From Hathewaya limosa (GTDB lineage Bacteria > Bacillota > Clostridia > Clostridiales > Clostridiaceae), in NCBI RefSeq assembly GCF_030815255.1, contig NZ_JAUSWN010000003.1, positions 1 through 64,000 of the forward strand: a stretch of 64,000 nt of DNA. Reading direction: 5' to 3'. This document shows, piece after piece, positions 35,608 to 43,620 of this stretch; the stretch's first letter is position 1, and each line of letters starts with the position of its first letter. The translations under genes were made by a program, and so were the position numbers. The notes beneath the pieces were generated by a model. It made no database searches, was not told where the DNA came from, and was given only the letters and a program-made list of their open reading frames with translations.

Positions 35608-36846
35608 TTGAGTAGAATTGCATTCTTGGGCGGATTATTAATAGATTGTACAGGTAAAGAACCTATAGAAAATTCTCTATTAATAGTTAATGATAAAAAA
35701 ATTGAATATGTTGGACCTATGAAGGACATAGAGGGAGAATGTGAAAAGATAGATATCACTGGTAAAACTATTATGCCAGGATTAATTGATACACATCTTC
35801 ATTTTAGTGGAAATAGAACAGACAATGATTCAGATTGGGTTTTAGAGCCAGTTACTCAAAAAACAATTGTTGCTGTAGCACAAGCTCGTGAAGCTTTAGA
35901 ACATGGTCTAACTTCAGTTGGTGAAATTTCTAGATCTGGAATAGACCTTCGTAATATGATCGAAGAAGGAATTATACCAGGACCTCGTATAGTTACATCA
36001 GGATTAGGTTTCTGTAGAACAGCAGGTCACGGGGATTCTCACAAACTTCCTTTAGAATATAACAATGCATCACATCCTTGGGCTGAAAGAGTAGATGGTC
36101 CTTGGGAACTTCGCAAAGCTGTTAGAAAAAGACTTCGTGAAAATCCAGATGCAATAAAAATTTGGTCAACTGGTGGAGGAATATGGCGTCATGATGCAAA
36201 AGCAGCTCCTCACTATTGTATGGAAGAGATACAAGCTGTTGTAGATGAAGCAAATATGGTAGGACTACCTGTATGGTCACATGCTGAAGGATATGAAGGA
36301 GCTCTTGATTCTTGTAAGGCAGGAGTATCTGCAATTATTCATGGTCAAGAATTAAATGAAGAATGTTTAGAAATAATGAAAGAAAAAGACATTACTTTCT
36401 GTCCAACTCTTCAATTCTTCTATGAATGGTTTACAGTATATGAACCACCATATAGACCAATTCATGATAAATATCCTGGAAAAACAACTGCTGAAAAGGA
36501 ATTAAACCGTATTGTAGACAATCTTCAAAATGCTAATAAAAAAGGTATTAGAATTACAGTTGGTTCAGATTCATTCTGTAGTAGTTTAACACCTTATGGC
36601 AAATATGCTATAACAGAAATGTACACTCTTAATAAATCAGGATTAACAGAAATGGAAACACTTTTAGCAGCAACTAAAAATGGTGCTGAAATGCTTAGAA
36701 TAGATGAAATAACTGGTACCCTTGAAGAAGGAAAATTTGCAGATATTATAGTTCTTCAAGAAAATCCTCTTAAAGATATCCATAATGTAAATACAGACGG
36801 AATGGACATTATAATGAAAGAAGGAACTTTCATTAAAAGAAAATAA
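35608..36846 (+). CDS. Metal-dependent amidohydrolase (imidazolonepropionase/prolidase-like)
   Basis: A 412-residue amidohydrolase-superfamily protein. DTHLHF near residue 65, WSHAEGYEGA, IIHGQEL and GSDSFCS supply the metal-binding His and Asp residues of a binuclear barrel, with N- and C-terminal beta-sandwich parts. Relatives include Xaa-Arg/Xaa-Pro dipeptidases and imidazolonepropionase-like enzymes. In an amino-acid fermenter a peptidase or cyclic-amide role is plausible, but the substrate is not shown. It starts with TTG after AAGGGGGAG and is a single gene. Confidence 0.82.
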   Translation: MSRIAFLGGLLIDCTGKEPIENSLLIVNDKKIEYVGPMKDIEGECEKIDITGKTIMPGLIDTHLHFSGNRTDNDSDWVLEPVTQKTIVAVAQAREALEHGLTSVGEISRSGIDLRNMIEEGIIPGPRIVTSGLGFCRTAGHGDSHKLPLEYNNASHPWAERVDGPWELRKAVRKRLRENPDAIKIWSTGGGIWRHDAKAAPHYCMEEIQAVVDEANMVGLPVWSHAEGYEGALDSCKAGVSAIIHGQELNEECLEIMKEKDITFCPTLQFFYEWFTVYEPPYRPIHDKYPGKTTAEKELNRIVDNLQNANKKGIRITVGSDSFCSSLTPYGKYAITEMYTLNKSGLTEMETLLAATKNGAEMLRIDEITGTLEEGKFADIIVLQENPLKDIHNVNTDGMDIIMKEGTFIKRK

Positions 36847-36860
36847 TTTATAGCGAGTCT

Positions 36861-36895
36861 AACAACGGCATTATATAGTAATGTCGTTGTTTTTA
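36861..36895 (+). terminator. Rho-independent terminator
   Basis: AACAACGGCATTA pairs with TAATGTCGTTGTT (one G-T) and runs into TTTT. Confidence 0.85.
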
Positions 36896-36938
36896 TGTGT
36901 AAAGTTATAGTTGTTTTCTGAGAACAACAAACTTTTTA

Positions 36939-36967
36939 TTAACTTTTTGCAAAATGTAGTTTATAAT
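36939..36967 (+). promoter_or_regulatory. Promoter for the AIM24-family gene, with a nearby inverted repeat
   Basis: TTAACT (36939-36944), a 17-base spacer and TATAAT (36962-36967). GTTGTT and AACAAC at 36910-36927 form a short inverted repeat just upstream that could be a regulator site. Confidence 0.55.
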
Positions 36968-37001
36968 AACTTGGTAAATATATTATAGGGGGATTCAATT
37001 A

Positions 37002-37652
37002 ATGATAAAACATGAACTACTTTTTGCAGAAGCTAATAGAACACTGAAATTAATATGTGAAGAAGGGGATGTAGTTAACGTAGAAGCAGGTGCTATGGTA
37101 TCTATGTCTAATTGCTTTGAACTTAAGACTAAAGCTGGTGGTATAGGAAAGGTTTTCGGAAGAATGCTTACTGGTGAAAGTGCTTTTATTCAAAAGTTTA
37201 CTTCAAAAGGTAATGGGGAATTATTATTAGCACCATCTTATATGGGAGATATTAAACATATTTCTTTAGATGGGTCTAAATCTTATAGATTAGGTAAAGG
37301 TGCTTTTTTAGCATCTAGTGATGGAATTGAAATTTTAACAAAAGGTGCTGGGGCAAAAGGATTTTTATCTGGAGAAGGATTATTTCAAATGCAAGCTAGT
37401 GGCGAAGGAGAACTTTTCTTATCAGCATATGGTTCAATTTATGAAAAACACCTTGAAATGGGAGAAAGTTATATTGTAGATAGTGATCACCTAGTTTTAT
37501 GGGATAGTAATCTAAAATATTCTGTGGAACTTGCTTCTGGATTTATAAGTTCTATAACTGGAGGGGAAGGTTTAGTATGTCAATTTACAGGTCCTGGTTT
37601 AGTATGGATACAAACTCGTAACCCTAGTACACTTACTACATCTAGTAAATAA
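37002..37652 (+). CDS. AIM24/TIGR00266 family protein
   Basis: A 216-residue all-beta protein without signal peptide. VNVEAGAMVSMS near the start and GEGLVCQFTGPGLVWIQTRNP at the end are conserved in the TIGR00266 (AIM24, formerly DUF124) family. It is a beta-prism-like fold of unknown biochemical function in bacteria. GGGGG precedes the ATG. It is a single-gene unit. Confidence 0.88.
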   Translation: MIKHELLFAEANRTLKLICEEGDVVNVEAGAMVSMSNCFELKTKAGGIGKVFGRMLTGESAFIQKFTSKGNGELLLAPSYMGDIKHISLDGSKSYRLGKGAFLASSDGIEILTKGAGAKGFLSGEGLFQMQASGEGELFLSAYGSIYEKHLEMGESYIVDSDHLVLWDSNLKYSVELASGFISSITGGEGLVCQFTGPGLVWIQTRNPSTLTTSSK

Positions 37653-37698
37653 TATTTAGATATTTGATATAAGTAAATAATGTTAAATATATAATAAA

Positions 37699-37760
37699 GA
37701 AGAGCTTACTCAAAAATAGAATTTTATTTCTATAATCTATAATGAGCTAGCTCTTTTGTT
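37699..37760. terminator. Terminator between convergent genes
   Basis: AAGAGCT...CTCA and TGAGCTAGCTCTT pair with a small mismatch, enclosing A/T-rich sequence, with T's on the right. It lies between the AIM24 gene and the DUF985 gene. Confidence 0.65.
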
Positions 37761-37780
37761 TTAAAAGAAAACTTTTCAGT

Positions 37781-38275
37781 TTAAGCTTCTCTTGTTAATT
37801 TATATATTATATCTGTATATTGAGGATATAATTCTAAAAGTTCTTTTCTACTATAAAGTTTAAAATCTTGAAAATCAAATCCTGGTGACACCATACATCC
37901 TACAAGAGCATATCCTTTATTATTCATAGCAGATCCAAAAATAAATCCTTTAGGAACTAATACCTGTGGCTGTTCACCTTTATCTATATTTAATCCTAAT
38001 TTTTTAGTAATGAAGTTACCTTCCATATCAATCATATAAATAGTAAGGGATGAACCACCATGATAATACCATAGTTCATCTGATTCTAATTTATGAAAAT
38101 GTGATACCTCTCCAGTTTGTAATAGAAAATAAATACTAGTCCAAAGTTTTCTTTTTGCTTTACCATTATTAACATCTATAACCTCATTAGAAGTGAAAGA
38201 TTCTTTATAATATCCACCTTCGGGATGTTTTATCATATCTAATTTTTTTATAAAATATTTTGCATTTTTTGACAT
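37781..38275 (-). CDS. DUF985 family cupin
   Basis: A 164-residue single-domain cupin. HPEGGYYKESF, SIYFLLQTGEVSHFHKLESDELWYYHGG and LVPKGFIFGSAM, GYALVGCMVSPGFDF are the DUF985 motifs. The His residues of HFH and the Glu of SDE would bind a metal. The function is unknown; some cupins of this type act on sugars. It is convergent with the AIM24 gene and diverges from the haem locus. Confidence 0.88.
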   Translation of the reverse strand: MSKNAKYFIKKLDMIKHPEGGYYKESFTSNEVIDVNNGKAKRKLWTSIYFLLQTGEVSHFHKLESDELWYYHGGSSLTIYMIDMEGNFITKKLGLNIDKGEQPQVLVPKGFIFGSAMNNKGYALVGCMVSPGFDFQDFKLYSRKELLELYPQYTDIIYKLTREA

Positions 38276-38460
38276 AGATATAAAGTTTCCTTTCTGTAAT
38301 GTAGGAATCCTTATTTTTAATAAAGATTTTTACATTTAATTTATTAATTTTTTTAGTATTAAAATAACAAGTAAATCTTATAATTACCTAAAAATATTAT
38401 ATTTGATGATTACAAAGTAGGCAACTTAAAATAAAAATATAAAATAAAAATATAAAATAA

Positions 38461-38487
38461 AAATGATATTGAAAATCAATATCATTT
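38461..38487 (+). promoter_or_regulatory. Fur box
   Basis: A perfect inverted repeat with 12-base arms and 3-base centre. Its middle 19 bases (38465-38483) match the classical Fur consensus GATAATGATAATCATTATC at 16 of 19 positions. It covers the -35 of the receptor gene promoter, so iron-bound Fur should block it. Confidence 0.8.
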
Positions 38488-38497
38488 ACAGTATAAT
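38469..38497 (+). promoter_or_regulatory. Promoter of the Shr-like receptor gene
   Basis: TTGAAA (38469-38474), a 17-base spacer and TATAAT (38492-38497). It overlaps the Fur box. Confidence 0.8.
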
Positions 38498-38531
38498 TGG
38501 ATTTAATTACATAACTTAAGGGGGAATTTTA

Positions 38532-41500
38532 ATGAATAGGAAAATATTGAAAAGTACTAAATCTATGGGAATTGTTTTATCTAGTGCATTAATACTTGGA
38601 GGGATATCTTCTTATAGTGTTTATGCTAACGTAGCAGACAATTTACCTATTTCTAAACAAATTTTAAAAGAAGTTAATTGGGCTGAAGTTAAGTCCGTTC
38701 CAGAGATTTCAAAGGTAGAATTAGGTGATTTTTATACATCTATAAACAAATACAGAATACAATTTAAGCTGCCACTTTTTGATAAAACTATGAATTTATA
38801 TAGAAACAATATAACATCAATAAAAGTTAATAATCTTGTATATTCCAACTGTGATGAATTAACAGAAGATAATCAATATCGTTTTTCTTCAATTGGATTA
38901 GAATTAAGTGTAAATGCTTTTAATAAGGAGAATAATGAAGTTATTATTTCATCTCAAGGATTTAATGATACCAAAATAATAATAAATAAACAAGGACAGT
39001 TAATAGAACAAAAAGAATTGATTTCCCCATTAGCTAATACAATTAGTATGGATATAAATAATAAAATTTCCGAAAAAGAAAAGGAAAATATAGATAATAC
39101 AAGTGCAAATTCAAAGAATTCAAGTGATGATTTATTCTCTTCGGAAGATGAAGTTAAGATTAAAACTCTTCCTAAAGTAACTAATTCTAGATATGGAGAA
39201 ATTTATGGAAGGGTTGAATATGAAATCTCTTTAGAACAGAATGATAGATTAGATGATTATATAAGATCTGTAAGTGAATTAACAGTGAATGGAGTTAAAC
39301 ATAAAGATAATTTTAATTTTAGTACTAATGAATATCATCTTAGTTATATGGGAGGATTAGAACTTAATGACCACTCTTTTACCAAAGAAGTTAACACTAT
39401 CATAATGAAATCAAAGAAATACAATACAATGGTTATAAAAATAAAAAAAGATGGTACATTAGTAAGTCAACAAGAATTTAAATCTGAAAAAAATAAGGAA
39501 AATACACCTCCAATGTTGACTATAAAGAAGTCAATAACTGTAGAAAAGGGTAATAAAATTAATTTAATGGAAAATGTAAAAGCTATAGATGAAGAAGATG
39601 GCATTATTACTGATAAGGTAAAAATTGATTATGGAACCCTAGATATAAATAATCCTAAAAAGGGTATTTATAAAGTTATATATTCTGTTACTGATAGCAA
39701 AGGGAAAACTGTTACAGATACATGTGAAGTTAATGTAATAGGAAAATTAATTTCTACAGAGAATTTAGAAGATGGAACATATACATTAAACTTTAAAGCT
39801 AGAAGAATTGATAAACCTGAAAATTCATCTATGTTGGAAGACTTTTTTAATAAAAATGTTAAAATGGATGTTAAGAATGGAAAGATTAAATTAACTATGC
39901 TTAATACTATGTATGCATATAGTCTTTATGACTTTAGAATAGAGAGTAATAATGTTTTTAATGAAACTGTAGCTAAGAATTATGGAACTCCTAATAAAGA
40001 TGGGGAATACGAAATGCAAACTTTTGAAGTTCCTATTGAAAACCTAAATGATGAACATATTGGTGGTGTTCTAGTAGGTATGATGGGTGGTAAAAAAACT
40101 GAAATTGGGGATATGAGTAAATATACTAAAGTTAAATTTATTTTTGATAAAGAATGTACAAAAGGTTGGGATGGATTTGTAATAAAAAAAGAAGAGAAAG
40201 ATAGTGAGTTAAATTTAATTAATGCTTTGAAAAAAAATGAATTGGATACTAATAAAGATGGAAAAATTTCAAAAGAAGAATTAGCAAATGCAAAAGGAGT
40301 TATAGATTTATCAAATCAAGGTATAGAAAATATAACTATGTTAAGTGATTTAGGACCTAATGTTACTGAACTATATTTAAACGGAAACAATATAGAGATT
40401 TTACCAAAAGGTATATTTAATAATCTTACAGGGTTAAAGAAATTATCATTAGCTGGTAATACACTTCATGCGATACCTTCTGATATTTTTGGAAAATTAA
40501 CTAACTTAGAAAATTTAAATTTAAATAGTAATAAATTAAAGATTGTATCTAAAGACTCATTATCAAATTTAAAAAAACTTAAACATTTAGGGCTATCTAA
40601 GAATCAACTAACTCGAATTGAAGACAACTCATTTGATGATTTAGTATGTTTAAACGAATTATTTTTAAGTAACAATAAATTAACTGAATTTCCAACAAGT
40701 ATAGGTAAATTAAATTCTCTTAATACGTTATATGCAGATAATAATAAAATTGAAAAACTTCCTAAAGAATTCAGTCTGTTAAAAAATTTGACAAATATAA
40801 CTTTACAAAATAATAGAATAAGTGAAATTTCTACTGAAATTTATAAAAACTTAACTAATGTTAAAGAGTTTAATTTAAGTGATAATCAACTTAAAAATAT
40901 TCCTGAAAATTTACTAGAAATTATGCCTAATTTAAAAGATCTAAATGTAAGTTTAAATAAACTTCAATTTTTACCTAAATTATCAGTAGATAAATATATA
41001 TCTATTCCCCAGAAGGATATATTGAATTTAAAACTTGCTTCATACAATAATACATTAAAATGGACACAAGATTTTTCTATATTAGATTTATACTGTTGGA
41101 CAATTATCATAGATAAATATTCTACTAAGGGTAATATTCCAAATAACTTTAAAGAGTATAAAAATGCTCTTAATAATAAAACTGCTAAGGAGTTTTTAAA
41201 AGGTAAGATAGACTGGAAAATAACAACTGAACTTCAAAGAAAAAAAGCAAATGGAGAATATGAAACGTTAAAAGAATTTTCAGAAGAAATAAATGAAGAT
41301 GTGTTAACAGGTGATTTTTCTGATATATCAATTAAATCAGGAGAAGAATATAGAATTATAAAAACTATAAGTTCAATTGGTTCAGGAGAAACAAGAAGTT
41401 TTTCTGAAATATCTAACTATATAGTTCCTAAAATAGATAATATATCAGATGTTAATAATAAGGATGAACAAGAAAATAATCAAAACAAACCTAAAGAATC

Positions 41501-43442
41501 AGAAGATAAGCCTTCTGAAAATTCCAAAGAGGATTCTTTAAAAATTAAAAATGGATTATATAGTTTATTAATAAAAACACTAAAAGAAGGTTCAGACGAG
41601 CCATCTATGGCTGGAGGATATATAGAGAATACAAATTATGAAGTAAAAGATGGAAAACAATATCTTTTACTAAAACTAAATAGAATAGATTGGATGAAAA
41701 ATATTGTAGCAACTGTTGATGGTGATACAATAACTCCTACTATTGTAAAAACTATAAAAAATGATAAATGTGAAGAAAAAGGTATTATTAAATTTGAAGT
41801 AAATTCACCTAAATCACAAATTAAATTAACTATGAATGTTGAACCAATGGGCAATGCTAGAGTTTCATTTAGAATAATACCAGAAATAGATAGTTTAACA
41901 TTAATTAAAGAAAATGATATAAAGGATTCAGAGCAAAAACCTAGTGAAAAGCCATTAGAGCATGATCAGCAAAGCAAACCTAAGGATAATACAAGTAAAC
42001 CTACAAATCAGGAACAAGAAAAATCAAAAGAAGATTTTAATCAAAATAAAGATAGTGAAGGTAAATCTAAAGAATCACAAAATAAACCTTCTCAAAAGTC
42101 TGAAGTAAAACCCGAAGTAACAAAATCAATTAGTGTAGTAACATTAAAGGAAAATTCAAATGAACCATCTATGGCCGGGGAATATTTAGATAAAAATCTT
42201 AAATATATAGAAAGAGATGGCAAAAAATTCTTTGCTTTAACAGTAACAAGAATAGATTGGATGAAAAATATATCTATACTAGTAGATGGAGTGGAGACTA
42301 AATATAGTAAAAAGGAAAATGGTAATCTAGCAGAATTAACTTTTGAAGTAAATAACGAAAATTCAGAGATTAAATTACAAATGAATGTAGTGCCAATGGG
42401 AAATGCTAGGGTTGCCTTTAGAGTTTTAAATAAAAATACTGTATCTGTAGAAAAAACTGATGATAAATCAAATGAGCAGGCTAATCAAAAGACTAGTGAC
42501 ACTAAGCAATCAGAAAAAGAAAAAAAAGATAAAAATAAAGATAAAGATATAAAAATGCAAAAGGTTTCTGAGAAAATTTTAAAAGTAGTAGAAAATAAAA
42601 ACTTAAAAGAAGGAATTTATGAAAACGTACAAGCAACGTTAAGTTGGGAGAATAAGAAACAAGAGCAATTAATAAAAGAAAATTTAGTTATTAAAACAAA
42701 AGCTACAATAACAAAAGAAAAAGAAATAGTAGTTCAAATGGAGTTAACAGGAAAATATGCGTTGAATTCAAAAATATTTGTAGATGGTAAAGAAATACTA
42801 GTTAAAGAAGTTACTAAAGATAGAAAGAAAATCATGTTATCAGGTGAAGAGCATGATGTAAAACCGGATATTCAAAATAAAAAAATAATAGAATTTAAGT
42901 TGCCAAATATAAATTCAAAAATAGAATTAGCAGTAGAAAAACCAGATCAACCTAACAATGATATAAAAGCTATTATTAATTTGAAAGATGATTTAGTATC
43001 AAAATCCTTAGATAAAAACACATTGCCAAAAGAGTTGGTAAAAGAAACTTTATCTAATAAGAAAAACGAAACAAAGGAAGATAAAAATACAAATACTGAA
43101 AATAATAAAGAAGTTTTGAAAGAGGATAAAGAAAAAAAATTATCAAAAGGAAACAAGCAAGAAAGTGGAGAGAAATCAGATTTAAAAACTACTACTTCCG
43201 AAAAATCAAACAATAATGCTAAATCAAGAAAAAATAATGAAGACTTAAGTAAGAAAAGACATAGCTTGGCATCAATAGATGAAGTAGAACAAACTGTACA
43301 AAATGAAGATAAAACTAATAAAATTTCTATACAAAAAAGCCTACCTAAAACAGGCTTACCTATTAATACAGAAATATTAGCCGGTTTAGGTGCAATTTTA
43401 TCAGGAGTAGGAGTTGCTTTTAAAAAAAGATTTAAAAAATAA
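38532..43442 (+). CDS. Shr-like haem/haemoglobin receptor: HID-HID-NEAT-EF-LRR-NEATs, LPKTG anchored
   Basis: A 1636-residue surface protein. A signal peptide covers about 1-33. Two related haemoglobin-interaction (DUF1533) domains lie near 65-165 and 215-325. An Ig-like domain is at 335-405 and a first NEAT near 408-555. An EF-hand loop (DTNKDGKISKEE) is at about 572, about ten leucine-rich repeats at 590-816, NEAT domains at 1008-1130 and 1197-1305 and a NEAT-like domain at 1346-1475. It ends with LPKTG, a hydrophobic stretch and KKRFKK (from 1604). This order is that of streptococcal Shr, which takes haem from haemoglobin and passes it on. NEATs 2 and 3 have SMAG plus PMGN in place of the usual Tyr motif. 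It is Fur-controlled by sequence. Confidence 0.9.
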   Translation: MNRKILKSTKSMGIVLSSALILGGISSYSVYANVADNLPISKQILKEVNWAEVKSVPEISKVELGDFYTSINKYRIQFKLPLFDKTMNLYRNNITSIKVNNLVYSNCDELTEDNQYRFSSIGLELSVNAFNKENNEVIISSQGFNDTKIIINKQGQLIEQKELISPLANTISMDINNKISEKEKENIDNTSANSKNSSDDLFSSEDEVKIKTLPKVTNSRYGEIYGRVEYEISLEQNDRLDDYIRSVSELTVNGVKHKDNFNFSTNEYHLSYMGGLELNDHSFTKEVNTIIMKSKKYNTMVIKIKKDGTLVSQQEFKSEKNKENTPPMLTIKKSITVEKGNKINLMENVKAIDEEDGIITDKVKIDYGTLDINNPKKGIYKVIYSVTDSKGKTVTDTCEVNVIGKLISTENLEDGTYTLNFKARRIDKPENSSMLEDFFNKNVKMDVKNGKIKLTMLNTMYAYSLYDFRIESNNVFNETVAKNYGTPNKDGEYEMQTFEVPIENLNDEHIGGVLVGMMGGKKTEIGDMSKYTKVKFIFDKECTKGWDGFVIKKEEKDSELNLINALKKNELDTNKDGKISKEELANAKGVIDLSNQGIENITMLSDLGPNVTELYLNGNNIEILPKGIFNNLTGLKKLSLAGNTLHAIPSDIFGKLTNLENLNLNSNKLKIVSKDSLSNLKKLKHLGLSKNQLTRIEDNSFDDLVCLNELFLSNNKLTEFPTSIGKLNSLNTLYADNNKIEKLPKEFSLLKNLTNITLQNNRISEISTEIYKNLTNVKEFNLSDNQLKNIPENLLEIMPNLKDLNVSLNKLQFLPKLSVDKYISIPQKDILNLKLASYNNTLKWTQDFSILDLYCWTIIIDKYSTKGNIPNNFKEYKNALNNKTAKEFLKGKIDWKITTELQRKKANGEYETLKEFSEEINEDVLTGDFSDISIKSGEEYRIIKTISSIGSGETRSFSEISNYIVPKIDNISDVNNKDEQENNQNKPKESEDKPSENSKEDSLKIKNGLYSLLIKTLKEGSDEPSMAGGYIENTNYEVKDGKQYLLLKLNRIDWMKNIVATVDGDTITPTIVKTIKNDKCEEKGIIKFEVNSPKSQIKLTMNVEPMGNARVSFRIIPEIDSLTLIKENDIKDSEQKPSEKPLEHDQQSKPKDNTSKPTNQEQEKSKEDFNQNKDSEGKSKESQNKPSQKSEVKPEVTKSISVVTLKENSNEPSMAGEYLDKNLKYIERDGKKFFALTVTRIDWMKNISILVDGVETKYSKKENGNLAELTFEVNNENSEIKLQMNVVPMGNARVAFRVLNKNTVSVEKTDDKSNEQANQKTSDTKQSEKEKKDKNKDKDIKMQKVSEKILKVVENKNLKEGIYENVQATLSWENKKQEQLIKENLVIKTKATITKEKEIVVQMELTGKYALNSKIFVDGKEILVKEVTKDRKKIMLSGEEHDVKPDIQNKKIIEFKLPNINSKIELAVEKPDQPNNDIKAIINLKDDLVSKSLDKNTLPKELVKETLSNKKNETKEDKNTNTENNKEVLKEDKEKKLSKGNKQESGEKSDLKTTTSEKSNNNAKSRKNNEDLSKKRHSLASIDEVEQTVQNEDKTNKISIQKSLPKTGLPINTEILAGLGAILSGVGVAFKKRFKK

Positions 43443-43465
43443 TAATATGTAAATATAGATAAAAT

Positions 43466-43514
43466 AAAAAATCCTATATACTAAAAAATTAGAATTTAGT
43501 ATATAGGATTTTTA
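43466..43514 (+). terminator. Terminator after the Shr-like gene
   Basis: Arms AAAAATCCTATATACTAAA and TTTAGTATATAGGATTTTT pair perfectly, so the next gene needs its own promoter. Confidence 0.9.
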
Positions 43515-43532
43515 TTGAATTTTATTATTACT

Positions 43533-43547
43533 TCAAAATAATTTTCA
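43533..43547 (+). promoter_or_regulatory. Fur-like 7-1-7 site, upstream copy
   Basis: TCAAAATAATTTTCA matches TGATAATNATTATCA at 11 of 14 fixed positions. It is 19 bases upstream of the -35 of the second NEAT gene. Confidence 0.45.
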
Positions 43548-43565
43548 TTTAGTTCAAAAAATCAA

Positions 43566-43594
43566 TTGAAATTAATTTTCAATTAGCTTATAAT
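43566..43594 (+). promoter_or_regulatory. Promoter of the second NEAT gene with overlapping Fur-like site
   Basis: TTGAAA (43566-43571), a 17-base spacer and TATAAT (43589-43594). TGAAATTAATTTTCA at 43567-43581 is a 7-1-7-type site with 11 of 14 matches, sitting over the -35 exactly as in front of the Shr-like gene. Confidence 0.65.
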
Positions 43595-43620
43595 AGACAT
43601 GTATTGAACACAAGGGGGAA

